Origin: Roseibaca calidilacus
GTDB lineage: Bacteria; Pseudomonadota; Alphaproteobacteria; Rhodobacterales; Rhodobacteraceae
NCBI RefSeq assembly: GCF_001517585.1
Contig: NZ_FBYC01000001.1
Coordinates: forward strand, 434,001-498,000
DNA: 64,000 nt
Direction of reading: 5' to 3'
Shown: positions 35,834 to 44,034 of the stretch, one piece after another
How the letters are laid out: each line of letters begins with the position of its first letter
How positions within the stretch are numbered: the first letter of the stretch is position 1
The notes under the pieces: generated by a model
The model's database searches: none
Told to the model about the DNA's origin: nothing
The model's input: the letters and a program-made list of their open reading frames with translations, nothing else
Position numbers and translations under genes: made by a program

Positions 35834-36796
35834 ATGTGGATCGTGCCCGAATCCGCCATTGGCGGGCTTGTCGATGACCAAAGCGCATTCGACGCCGTCG
35901 AAGCCACCTTCGCCGCGATGGCGCGCGACGATGCCTATAACTTCCCCGTGGTGCGCGAGGCGCTGGGCGAGGGGCGGCAATACGGGTTTAAATCCGGCCT
36001 TGACCGCGCGGGCGCGCAACTGGGGGTGAAAGCGGGCGGCTATTTCCCCGGCAATGCCGCCAAGGGCATCATCAACCATCAATCGACCGTTTTCCTGTTC
36101 GACCCCGACACAGGCATTCTGCAAGCCGCCGTGGGGGGCAACCTTCTGACCGCGTTGCGCACGGCGGCGGCTTCGGCCATTTCCATCGCGCATCTGTCGC
36201 GGGCGGATTCGACCGTGCTGGGCATGGTCGGCGCGGGCCACCAGTCGGTGTTCCAGATGCGCGCAGCCCTGCGCCAGCGCAAGTTCGAGCGGGTCGTGGC
36301 GTGGAACTACCACCCAGACATGATGGACCGTCTGGCAAGCGCCGTGGCCGAGGAAGGCTTACCGTTTGAAGAGGTCAGCCTTGAGGAATTGGGCGCGCAG
36401 GCGGATGTGATTATCACCATCACCTCCAGCCCCGCCGCGAGCCTGATGGACGCCCATGTGCGCCCCGGCACACATATTGCCTGCATGGGCACCGACACGA
36501 TCGGCAAGCAAGAAGTGGACCCGGCGCTCCTGGCCCGAGCCGCGGTCTTTACCGACGAAGTGGCGCAATCCGTTACCATTGGCGAAGCGCAGCACGCCAT
36601 TGCCCAAGGGCTGATAAAGCCCGAGGACATTACCCCCATCGGTGCGGTCATCAACGGCGCCCACAAGGGCCGCACCAGCGCTGAGGAAATTACGCTGTTC
36701 GACGGCACGGGCGTTGGCTTGCAGGATATCGCGGTGGCGTCCAAGGCGGTGGATCTTGCCCGCGCCAATGGCAGTGCGATCGAGGTCGCGCTCTAG
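35834..36796 (+). CDS. bhcD: Iminosuccinate reductase BhcD
   Basis: 320 aa. Ornithine cyclodeaminase/mu-crystallin family: substrate-binding 'YGFKSGLDRAGAQLGVKAGGYFPGN', Rossmann loop 'TVLGMVGAGHQSVFQMRAAL', 'HIACMGTDTIGKQEVDPALLARA' and 'ITLFDGTGVGLQDIAVASKAVDLA'. In the cycle it reduces iminosuccinate to L-aspartate with NADH, regenerating the amino donor for BhcA. It is the last of the four enzymes, RBS GAAAGGACCACTCTC. The GAPDH-like gene begins 58 bases later. Confidence 0.92.
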   Translation: MWIVPESAIGGLVDDQSAFDAVEATFAAMARDDAYNFPVVREALGEGRQYGFKSGLDRAGAQLGVKAGGYFPGNAAKGIINHQSTVFLFDPDTGILQAAVGGNLLTALRTAAASAISIAHLSRADSTVLGMVGAGHQSVFQMRAALRQRKFERVVAWNYHPDMMDRLASAVAEEGLPFEEVSLEELGAQADVIITITSSPAASLMDAHVRPGTHIACMGTDTIGKQEVDPALLARAAVFTDEVAQSVTIGEAQHAIAQGLIKPEDITPIGAVINGAHKGRTSAEEITLFDGTGVGLQDIAVASKAVDLARANGSAIEVAL

Positions 36797-36854
36797 CCTT
36801 GCAACCGGCTTGCGCGCGGGTCTAACTGCGCGCAAGGCATGAAGGGGCGATCCG

Positions 36855-37835
36855 ATGAAAGTGGTCATCAACGGCTTTGGGCGCATTGGCCGAACGGTTC
36901 TGCGCGCGTGGTTGCAAGGCGGTTGGCCGGGGGTGCAGATCGTTGCGATCAACGATATCGCAGATGCTGAAACCTGCGCCTACCTGTTCGAATATGACAG
37001 CGTGTTCGGACGCATGGCACAGCCTGTTTCCGTCGCGGATGGCCAGTTGCGCGTAGGCGATACCTGTTTGCGGCTGACCCACAAGGCCGACCTGTCGGAA
37101 TTGGACTTGTCAGGCGTAGATTTGGTCATGGAATGCACCGGCCGCGCCGACCGCACAGAGGTTGCGCGGCGCGGCATTCGCGCCGGTGCGCGGCGGGTGC
37201 TGATTTCTGGCCCGTCCGATGCCGCCGAGGTGACAGTGGTGCTTGGGGCGAATGACGTTGTTCTAACGCCAGAGCACGCGCTGATCTCGAACGCGTCTTG
37301 CACCACGAATGCGCTGGCCCCTTTGGCGAAGTTTTTGCATGACCGCTGGGGCATCGCGACCGGTTTCATGACCACCGTGCATTGCTATACCGGCAGCCAG
37401 CCCACGGTCGACGCCCCGCGCGGCGATCTGGCCCGTTCGCGGGCGGCGGCACTGTCTATGGTGCCGACCACCACCAGCGCGCAAAAGCTGGTAGAAAGGG
37501 TGCTGCCGGAAATGGAAGGCCGCCTGCTGGGCGCCGCGGTGCGGGTGCCCACCGCGTCCGTATCGGCGGTGGACCTGTGCGTTATGCTGAACCGCCGCGC
37601 CACCGTGGCCGAGGTCAACACCGCTTTGCAAACGGCTGGCGGCGTGATTGGCTGGACCGACCGGCCGCTGGTCTCGACCGACCTGCGCGCGCGCCCTGAA
37701 AGCGTGGTCATGGCCTTGCCAGAGACACAACAAACCGATGGCGGAATGCTGCGGGTCTTTGGCTGGTATGACAATGAATGGGGCTTTTCCTGCCGGATGC
37801 TAGACATGGCCGCGCGGCTTGCCACGTTCGACTAA
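36855..37835 (+). CDS. Glyceraldehyde-3-phosphate dehydrogenase-like protein
   Basis: 326 aa. NAD-binding 'VVINGFGRIGRTVLRAW' and catalytic domain with the nucleophile in 'SNASCTTNALAPLAKFL' (about residue 147) and His in 'TTVHCYTGSQPTVDAPRGD'. The GAPDH loop differs from the glycolytic consensus (HSYTNDQ), so it may be a paralog with another role, e.g. erythrose-4-phosphate dehydrogenase-like or a gluconeogenic GAPDH. It could be read through from bhcD. The N-terminal core ends 'GWYDNEWGFSCRMLDMA', which keeps the family's NEWGYS motif with Tyr to Phe. Confidence 0.88.
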   Translation: MKVVINGFGRIGRTVLRAWLQGGWPGVQIVAINDIADAETCAYLFEYDSVFGRMAQPVSVADGQLRVGDTCLRLTHKADLSELDLSGVDLVMECTGRADRTEVARRGIRAGARRVLISGPSDAAEVTVVLGANDVVLTPEHALISNASCTTNALAPLAKFLHDRWGIATGFMTTVHCYTGSQPTVDAPRGDLARSRAAALSMVPTTTSAQKLVERVLPEMEGRLLGAAVRVPTASVSAVDLCVMLNRRATVAEVNTALQTAGGVIGWTDRPLVSTDLRARPESVVMALPETQQTDGGMLRVFGWYDNEWGFSCRMLDMAARLATFD

Positions 37836-37998
37836 GCGAATTTCCTTGCGAGTTGGGCCGCGAATCTGTATTCAAGTGGTGCGACGTTACCTCTATCGAC
37901 GACTGTTCTCCTTTACCGGCCACAGTGATTTCGATCTTGCACTGACTGAGCCGAACTGCCGCAATGTCGTGGGCAGTGACACAATTAGGAGACTTCAC

Positions 37999-38205
37999 AT
38001 GGCCACTGGCACAGTGAAATGGTTCAACGCAACCAAAGGTTTTGGCTTCATTCAACCCGATGGCGGTTCCAAGGATGTGTTCGTGCACATCTCCGCTGTT
38101 GAGCGCGCTGGTCTGCGCGGTCTGGACGATGGTCAGAAAGTGACCTTCGATCTGGAAAAAGGTCGTGATGGCCGCGAATCCGCGTCGAACCTGGCTCTGG
38201 CCTAA
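37999..38205 (+). CDS. Cold-shock protein, CspA family
   Basis: 68 aa. It contains both RNP motifs, 'KGFGFIQPDG' and 'VFVHISAV', in a single cold-shock domain starting MATGTVKWFNATKG. It binds single-stranded RNA and melts secondary structure. RBS TTAGGAGACTTCAC is strong. The 163-base upstream gap probably includes a long 5' leader, usual for csp genes, with a 6-bp hairpin ACTGCC/GGCAGT at 37955-37977. A strong terminator follows. Confidence 0.96.
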   Translation: MATGTVKWFNATKGFGFIQPDGGSKDVFVHISAVERAGLRGLDDGQKVTFDLEKGRDGRESASNLALA

Positions 38206-38237
38206 TTCGACGGCCCGCTTTTAGGGCAATCCTTCTG

Positions 38238-38269
38238 AAAGCCGCCCAAATTTTGGGCGGCTTTTGTTT
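38238..38269 (+). terminator. Rho-independent terminator of the cold-shock gene
   Basis: AAAGCCGCCC / GGGCGGCTTT stem with an A/T loop, followed by TGTTTTT. The flanking A and T runs make it usable in both directions. Confidence 0.92.
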
Positions 38270-38340
38270 TTGGGGTGGTTTCAGCCATCCTGCCCCCTGT
38301 GCGGCTTGGACCCAGCGGGCGCGCGTCCCATCCTTAGGGT

Positions 38341-39120
38341 ATGGATAGCCTTTCAAAACGCCCGGTGGCTGGGCAGGGCACCCGAATGGTGCTGGCCACC
38401 GATCTGGACGGAACCTTTCTGGGCGGTTCGTTGCAACATCGCCGCTCGCTGTATGAGTGGTTGCGCAGGCAAAGCGATGTTCAACTGATCTTTGTAACGG
38501 GTCGTGACCCGGCTTTCATTGCCGATCTGTGTCGGGACCAAGCAGTTCCTGCCCCAGATTTCGTGATCGGCGATGTCGGCACGACCATTGCGCGGTTCGA
38601 TGCTGGCCGCGTGCATCCGTTGGCTGATCTGGAAGCGCCCATTGTGCAGGCATGGCACGGGCTGGCCTTTGAGGTGCAGGCGCGTCTTGCCCCCGTCGCG
38701 GGCCTGCGGCTGCAAGACACGCCGTTTCGCCACCGTCTTTCCTACGACTATGACAGCCGTTTCAACCGTGCGGCCCTGTCGGTTCTGGACGGGTTGGCGG
38801 TTGATATCATCGTCTCGCATGGCTGCTTTGTCGATGTGCTGCCGCGCGGTGTCAGCAAAGGCCCGTCGCTGCTGCGCCTGATCGCGCATCTGGGGCTAGA
38901 GGCAGAGCGCGTGCTAGTGGCAGGCGACACGCTGAACGATCTGTCCATGTTCGAAACCGGGCTGCACGGCGCGCTTGTCGGCGGATCAGAGGCCGAATTG
39001 TTGGCCGCCACCGCGCATCTGCCGCGCGCCCATCGTTGCCGCCAGACCGGCGCGGGCGGGATTATCGAAGCCATTCACGCCCATGCCCTGCACCCAACCC
39101 CACCGGAGTTGCCGCTATGA
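38341..39120 (+). CDS. HAD-family phosphatase, probable glucosylglycerol-phosphate phosphatase
   Basis: 259 aa. HAD-IIB (sucrose-phosphate phosphatase-like) fold: motif I 'VLATDLDGTFLGG' with Asp21 and Asp23, motif II in 'LIFVTGRDPAF', and motif III/IV 'VSKGPSLLRLIAHLGL' with 'VLVAGDTLNDLSMFETG'. The gene overlaps ggpS by 4 bases (ATGA), so it most likely dephosphorylates glucosylglycerol-3-phosphate. That specificity comes from context, not sequence alone. RBS TTAGGGT is weak; Met16 is an alternative start. Confidence 0.83.
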   Translation: MDSLSKRPVAGQGTRMVLATDLDGTFLGGSLQHRRSLYEWLRRQSDVQLIFVTGRDPAFIADLCRDQAVPAPDFVIGDVGTTIARFDAGRVHPLADLEAPIVQAWHGLAFEVQARLAPVAGLRLQDTPFRHRLSYDYDSRFNRAALSVLDGLAVDIIVSHGCFVDVLPRGVSKGPSLLRLIAHLGLEAERVLVAGDTLNDLSMFETGLHGALVGGSEAELLAATAHLPRAHRCRQTGAGGIIEAIHAHALHPTPPELPL

Positions 39121-40637
39121 AATCGGACCTTGTGATTGTTTACCACCGTCAGCCCTATGAGGAGGTGATCGAGGACGGGCAGGTCCAATACCGCGAAAAT
39201 TCCAGCCCGAACGGCATTGCGCCCACGATGAAGGGCTTTCTGGGGCAGGCCAATCGCGGCGCATGGGTGGCTTGGAAAGAGGCTGAGGATACCGCCAATC
39301 CCGGTTTCGACCCGGTGATAGAGATTTCTGACAGTTTTGGCACCTACACCGTCAGCCGCCTGCCCTTGACCAAGGAACAGGTCAAGAGCTTTTATCATGT
39401 CACCAGCAAAGAAGCCTTCTGGCCTATCCTGCACGGCTTCAAGGAACGTTACAATTACGACCCGGTTGATTGGCCGACCTTCCGCGCCGTGAACTGGGCC
39501 TTTGCCGAAGCGGCCGCCGAACAGGCCACGGATGGTGCCGTGATCTGGGTGCATGATTACAACCTTTGGCTGGTGCCGGGCTATCTGCGGCAATTGAAAC
39601 CCGATGCCACGATCTGTTTCTTCCATCACACGCCGTTTCCGGGGCCGGATATGTTTAACGTGCTGCCGTGGCGCGAAGAAATCATCAACAGCCTGATGAC
39701 CTGCGACAGTGTGGGCTTTCACATTCCGCGTTACGCGCAGAATTTCGCGGCCGTTGTGCGGTCGGTGAAAGGTGCAAAACTGGTGGCCGAGGCTGAGACA
39801 CCCAGCACCCTGTCGGCCACCGGGGTCGCCCTGAATGACCGCCGTATGCCGCTGCTGCTAGAGCATATGGGGTCCACGACCTGTGTGCATACCAATCCTG
39901 TTGGGGTGAATTTCGATTACATCGAGGAACTGGCGCAAAAACCAGAGGTTGCCGAACGCGTCGCACAGATTCGTGCGGAACTGGGCGACACGAAGCTGAT
40001 CCTGTCGGTGTCGCGCACAGATTACACCAAAGGCAATATCGAGCAGTTGGAAGCCTTTGAACGGCTGTTGCTGCGCCGCGATGATCTGCGCGGCAAGGTG
40101 CGGTTGATGCTGGTCTCTGTCGGCGCCAACCGCAATATGACCGCCTATGCCGAAGTGCAGTACGCGATCGAAGGGCTGGCCGGGCGGATAAACGGCAGTT
40201 TCGGTAGTTTCGACTGGCAACCTGTCACGCTGGTCAGCACGGCGATTCCGCTGGCGCAACTGGTGGCCTATTACCGCGCGGCGGATCTGGCGTCGATCAC
40301 ACCCTTGGCAGATGGGTTGAATCTTGTGGCGTCCGAATTTTGCGCCGCGCGCGATCTGACCCAACCGGGTGCGCTGATCCTGTCAGAATTCGCGGGCTGC
40401 GCGGTGCTGCTGGACGGGGCGATCCCGGTCAACCCGTTCTCGCATTCGTCGATGGATTCGGGTCTGGAACAGGCATTGTCCATGGGCATGGAAGAAGCCA
40501 GCGCGCGCATGGCGGCCCTGCGCCGGTCGGCCCGCACATGGGACATCGCGGCGTGGACCCATTCCGAAATGGCGCATTTCCGCACGCTGCAACGCGAGCG
40601 CCATGGGGCAGGGGCGCAGGTGGCCCCCGCCGCCTGA
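39117..40637 (+). CDS. ggpS: Glucosylglycerol-phosphate synthase
   Basis: 506 aa from ATG 39117, overlapping the phosphatase stop. A GT-B glycosyltransferase of the trehalose-phosphate-synthase group with GgpS hallmarks: 'VIVYHRQPYEEV', 'SSPNGIAPTMKGFL', 'TSKEAFWPILHGF', 'WVHDYNLWLVPGYLRQLKP', 'FFHHTPFPGPDMFNVLPWRE', 'GFHIPRYAQNF' and 'ITPLADGLNLVASEF' with 'SEFAGCAVLLDGA'. It joins ADP-glucose to glycerol-3-phosphate for the compatible solute glucosylglycerol, a salt-stress product. TPS itself lacks the 'HRQPYEEV...SPNG' start. Convergent with mrpG, 9-base gap. Confidence 0.93.
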   Translation: MKSDLVIVYHRQPYEEVIEDGQVQYRENSSPNGIAPTMKGFLGQANRGAWVAWKEAEDTANPGFDPVIEISDSFGTYTVSRLPLTKEQVKSFYHVTSKEAFWPILHGFKERYNYDPVDWPTFRAVNWAFAEAAAEQATDGAVIWVHDYNLWLVPGYLRQLKPDATICFFHHTPFPGPDMFNVLPWREEIINSLMTCDSVGFHIPRYAQNFAAVVRSVKGAKLVAEAETPSTLSATGVALNDRRMPLLLEHMGSTTCVHTNPVGVNFDYIEELAQKPEVAERVAQIRAELGDTKLILSVSRTDYTKGNIEQLEAFERLLLRRDDLRGKVRLMLVSVGANRNMTAYAEVQYAIEGLAGRINGSFGSFDWQPVTLVSTAIPLAQLVAYYRAADLASITPLADGLNLVASEFCAARDLTQPGALILSEFAGCAVLLDGAIPVNPFSHSSMDSGLEQALSMGMEEASARMAALRRSARTWDIAAWTHSEMAHFRTLQRERHGAGAQVAPAA

Positions 40638-40646
40638 CGCCGTCAT

Positions 40647-40955
40647 TCAGTCGGAACTGTCCGGGTTACCCTGAAGCGATTTCGTGCGCTTCGCATGGGC
40701 GCGTCCGATCATATGCGCCGAAATCGGGGCGGTCAGCAGCAGGAACAGCGTTGCCGCGACAACCTTGCTGATCACATCGCCGTTTGCCTGATGCAGGGCT
40801 AGACCCGCCAGCACAAGCAACGCCCCCAATGTCCCGGCTTTGGTTGAGGCATGCATCCGTGTCAGCAAATCGGGCAGACGCACAATGCCGATAGCGGCAA
40901 TCAGCACGAAAGCAGAGCCAGCCAAAAGCAATACACCGATCACGATATCAGCCAT
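40647..40955 (-). CDS. mrpG: Na+/H+ antiporter subunit MrpG
   Basis: 102 aa from ATG 40955 (MADIVIGVLLLAGSAFVLIAAIG); a longer frame upstream lies inside mrpF. Three membrane helices and the family motif 'IGIVRLPDLLTRMHASTKAGTLGALLVLAG' (quoted in part: VRLPDLLTRMHASTKAGT). The tail 'HAKRTKSLQGNPDSSD' is cytoplasmic. Last gene of mrpABCDEFG, overlapping mrpF by 8 bases. Confidence 0.95.
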   Translation of the reverse strand: MADIVIGVLLLAGSAFVLIAAIGIVRLPDLLTRMHASTKAGTLGALLVLAGLALHQANGDVISKVVAATLFLLLTAPISAHMIGRAHAKRTKSLQGNPDSSD

Positions 40956-41274
40956 CTGATTGCTCCTTTTCAAGGGCGGCGCGGTCCGCGTCTTCGTCTT
41001 GCAGGCGCTTTTCGGCGTAGCGCGCCAGTGCGACAGTGGCCAGAAAGCCGACCAATGCCAGCACGATGGCCACGTCAAGGAATGAGGGTTCATCCATGAA
41101 CACGGCATAGACCCCGCAGAACGAGATGATCGTTACGGTCATCATATCGAGGGCAACCACGCGGTCCGCCAAGGATGGTCCCTTGACCAGACGGATCAGT
41201 GCGACGGCCAACCCCAGCAGGATCAGCAACAAAGAGGCCTGAATTGCCACCGACAGAAATACGGCAGATGTCAT
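40948..41274 (-). CDS. mrpF: Na+/H+ antiporter subunit MrpF
   Basis: 108 aa, three helices. Motif 'VKGPSLADRVVALDMMTVT' (GPs..DRvvalD) carries the conserved Asp thought to sit on the ion path. The C-terminus is charged (EKRLQDEDADRAALEKEQSDG). Overlaps mrpE by 4 bases and mrpG by 8. Confidence 0.95.
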   Translation of the reverse strand: MTSAVFLSVAIQASLLLILLGLAVALIRLVKGPSLADRVVALDMMTVTIISFCGVYAVFMDEPSFLDVAIVLALVGFLATVALARYAEKRLQDEDADRAALEKEQSDG

Positions 41275-41750
41275 GTCTCAAACACTCCCATGATCAGGCG
41301 CTCGAACCCGTCCTTGATATCCTTGCGCAGCGCGTCCGGGTCATCCGCGAACATGGCGTGAACGATCAGTGTCTCACGGTCTTCGGACACATCAACGCTG
41401 AGCGTTCCTGGTGTGAGCGAGATGAGATTGGTCAGCAGCAAGATCTCGAAGTCGTTCTTGACTGTGAGCGGAATGTCGATCAGCGCGGGATTGTTGCGCG
41501 GAACCGGACGAATGACATCCCACGCCACTTTGATCGACGACAAGATCAGTTCCCACAGGAAAAACAGCGCCAGATAGGTGATGCGATACAGCCGTTTGAA
41601 ATACAGCCGGTCAATGCCCGTCAGCGGTTGTGACAACCAAAGCGCGACAAACCCAAGGACAGCGCCAGTTGCAATAGAGCCGAGGCTGTAATCCCCTGTC
41701 ATTGCGGCCCAAGCAAAGGCCAGCAGAAGATTGAACAAGAAGCCGTTCAT
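41271..41750 (-). CDS. mrpE: Na+/H+ antiporter subunit MrpE
   Basis: 159 aa. N-terminal helices 'NLLLAFAWAAMTGDYSLG' and 'GFVALWLSQPL', then 'YRITYLALFFLWELILSSIKVAWDVIRP', with the soluble C-terminal domain holding 'LLTNLISLTPGTLSVDVSED' typical of MrpE. It is a structural subunit of the Mrp complex. Overlaps mrpD by 4 bases. Confidence 0.95.
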   Translation of the reverse strand: MNGFLFNLLLAFAWAAMTGDYSLGSIATGAVLGFVALWLSQPLTGIDRLYFKRLYRITYLALFFLWELILSSIKVAWDVIRPVPRNNPALIDIPLTVKNDFEILLLTNLISLTPGTLSVDVSEDRETLIVHAMFADDPDALRKDIKDGFERLIMGVFET

Positions 41751-43246
41751 GGTTGCACCCCCAGAACAGTCGTAACGTAGTCGGTTGGGTCCAGAAGCTG
41801 GTTTGCAGCGGTTTCAGCAAATTGCACGAAGGGTTCCGGGTAGAACCCGATCACGATGGTCATCGCGGCTAGTCCGGCAATCGGCAGGATCATCGCCCGT
41901 GTTACCTGCGGCGGCGCGCGATCAGGAGTAGGGTCTATGCCGTCGGGGTGCGGTTTCCAGAATGCCATGCCCCAGATCTTGGTCATGGAATAGATGGTCA
42001 GCAAGCCGACGAACAAAGACACGAAGGTCACGAACCAGAAATTCAGTTCCAAGGCCGCCTTCACGATCAGGTATTTCGCCCAGAAACCCGAAAGGGGCGG
42101 GAAGCCAGCCAGTGAAAAGGCGGGAATGATGAACAGAGCCGCCAATAATGGTGCAGATTTATAGAGCCCGCCAATCCGGTTCAGATCTGTGCTGCCTGCA
42201 TATTGGCGCGCAAGACCCGCGACAAAGAACAGGTTTGCCTTCACGATGATGTGGTGCACCAGATAGAACACGCCGCCCACAAGGGCCAAGGGTGTGAACA
42301 GGGCCAAGCCTAAGGTCATGTAACCGATCTGGCTGATGATGTGGAAGGACAGGATTTTGCGGAAATCGGTTTGTGCGGCGGCACCGATCACGCCGGTGAA
42401 CATGGTCAGCAAGGACACCCAGAGCAAAATTTCATGGGTAAAGCCGATATCCCCTACAAAGACGAGGCTGAACATTCGCATCAATGCGTAGACGCCCACT
42501 TTGGTCAGCAACCCGGCGAATACCGCAGAAACCGCGAAATAAGGCGTGTGGTAGCTGGCGGGCAACCAGAAGAACAACGGAAAGACCGCAGCCTTTACAC
42601 CAAAACCCACCATGAACATCATCGCGATTACGGTAATCAAACCTTGGTCTTCGGCGGCGGCAACAGCGCCGCGCAGGTCGGCCATGTTCAGCGTGCCGGT
42701 GACACCATACAACATGCCGATCCCGGACAGGAACACCAAGGTAGAGACCAGGTTGAGCGCGACGTATTTAATGCCCGCATCCAGCCGTTCCTTGCCGCCC
42801 CCCATGACCAGCAGCGAGAAGGATGCGATCAGCATCACCTCGAACCAGACATACAGGTTAAACAGGTCGCCTGTCAGAAAGGCCCCAGTGACCCCGGCAA
42901 GCAGGGTCTGGAACAGGGCATAAAAGCCAAGTCTTTCGGTTTCCTCGGGGATTTCGCCAAGTGCGTAGACGGTGGTTGCCAAGCCGGTAATTGCGGTGAT
43001 GACGACCATCACCGCACTCAGGTAATCGGCCACCAGCGTAATGCCGAACGGGGCGTCCCAGTTGGACATCTGCCCGGCGATCACCCCTTCGTTCAGAACC
43101 GCAACCATCAGGACCGCGGCGGCGACCAGCGACAGCACCGAGCCGACAAGCGACACCCACCGGTTGACAGGAGAATTGCGCAGCACAAACGCGACCACCG
43201 CCGTCGCAAACGGGATCACGAGCGGCATCACCAGAACCCAACTCAT
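41747..43246 (-). CDS. mrpD: Na+/H+ antiporter subunit MrpD
   Basis: 499 aa, about 14 helices, homologous to Complex I NuoM/N. Conserved Glu in 'LYVWFEVMLIASFSLLVMGG' (TM5) and Lys in 'FMVGFGVKAAVFPLFFWLP' (TM7), plus 'YKSAPLLAALFIIPAFSLAGFPPLSGFWAKYLIVKAA' around TM12, shown in part as SLAGFPPLSGFWAK. These belong to the proton path. Overlaps mrpC and mrpE by 4 bases each. Confidence 0.96.
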   Translation of the reverse strand: MSWVLVMPLVIPFATAVVAFVLRNSPVNRWVSLVGSVLSLVAAAVLMVAVLNEGVIAGQMSNWDAPFGITLVADYLSAVMVVITAITGLATTVYALGEIPEETERLGFYALFQTLLAGVTGAFLTGDLFNLYVWFEVMLIASFSLLVMGGGKERLDAGIKYVALNLVSTLVFLSGIGMLYGVTGTLNMADLRGAVAAAEDQGLITVIAMMFMVGFGVKAAVFPLFFWLPASYHTPYFAVSAVFAGLLTKVGVYALMRMFSLVFVGDIGFTHEILLWVSLLTMFTGVIGAAAQTDFRKILSFHIISQIGYMTLGLALFTPLALVGGVFYLVHHIIVKANLFFVAGLARQYAGSTDLNRIGGLYKSAPLLAALFIIPAFSLAGFPPLSGFWAKYLIVKAALELNFWFVTFVSLFVGLLTIYSMTKIWGMAFWKPHPDGIDPTPDRAPPQVTRAMILPIAGLAAMTIVIGFYPEPFVQFAETAANQLLDPTDYVTTVLGVQP

Positions 43247-43608
43247 TTCGCGGTATCCTCCTTGGGTTCTGCATGGCGCATCGCGTCGGTATCGACAACG
43301 TTCAAGCGGCGATACGTTTCGAACACCAGCGCCAACAGGAACGCCAGCAATCCAAAGCCAATCACGATGGCGGTCAGCACCAGCGCTTGTGGCAGGGCAT
43401 TTCCGATTTCGGTCAGCGGCGCGTCCTCACCATAAGGCACAAGGGCTGGAACACCTTTGGTCATACGGCCCGCCGTGAAGATGGTCAAATTCACCGCATT
43501 CGACAGCAGGATCAGACCGAACATGAAGCGCATGATGTTTCTGGCCAGCATCATATAGACAGCCGCAGCCGTCAGCACGCCAATCAAGATGGCAGTCAGG
43601 CTTTCCAT
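43243..43608 (-). CDS. mrpC: Na+/H+ antiporter subunit MrpC
   Basis: 121 aa, NuoK-like with three helices: 'LTAILIGVLTAAAVYMML', 'GLILLSNAVNLTIFTAG' and 'PQALVLTAIVIGFGLLAFLLAL'. The motif 'LILLSNAVNL' and 'DPLPQALVLTAIVI'-like segment (here GNALPQALVLTAIVI) define the family. Overlaps mrpD by 4 bases, 3 bases after mrpB. Confidence 0.95.
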   Translation of the reverse strand: MESLTAILIGVLTAAAVYMMLARNIMRFMFGLILLSNAVNLTIFTAGRMTKGVPALVPYGEDAPLTEIGNALPQALVLTAIVIGFGLLAFLLALVFETYRRLNVVDTDAMRHAEPKEDTAK

Positions 43609-43611
43609 GGT

Positions 43612-44034
43612 TCAGGTCTCCTCGTCGAAAGCAAAGGCGAGGGTCAGGATTCCGCCCAGCACCACAAGGTACACGCCGATGTCAAACACCAAGATGCTGT
43701 TCGGGGCAAAGACAGCCGTGTCGTAGCTGTCCCCGCCAATCCAGAACCACTGGCCGGTGAACAGCGGGTCGCCCATGAAGAACGAAAGCAACCCGGCCAG
43801 AAGCGCAATGCCAAGGCCGACGCCAGACAGGGTTTCCGGGGCGACATGAAGGGCTTTGCGGGCCTCGGCTGGTCCTTTCGCCAAGGAATAGACGATGAAG
43901 GACACCGCCCCCAAAAGCCCGCCGATAAAGCCGCCACCGGGCAAGTTATGCCCGCGCAGCAACATGAACAGCGAGAAGACGAAGATCAGGGCAACCAGCA
44001 AACGGGCTGCAGTTTCAAAAATGACCGATTTCAT
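43612..44034 (-). CDS. mrpB: Na+/H+ antiporter subunit MrpB
   Basis: 140 aa, four helices. Contains the family stretch 'LLRGHNLPGGGFIGGLLGA' (GHn.PGGGF.gGl) and 'ILVFDIGVYLVVLGGILTLA' (vfdiGVyl.VlG). It is a separate gene here rather than fused to mrpA, so the operon is the seven-gene (group 1) type. Overlaps mrpA by 4 bases. Confidence 0.95.
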   Translation of the reverse strand: MKSVIFETAARLLVALIFVFSLFMLLRGHNLPGGGFIGGLLGAVSFIVYSLAKGPAEARKALHVAPETLSGVGLGIALLAGLLSFFMGDPLFTGQWFWIGGDSYDTAVFAPNSILVFDIGVYLVVLGGILTLAFAFDEET

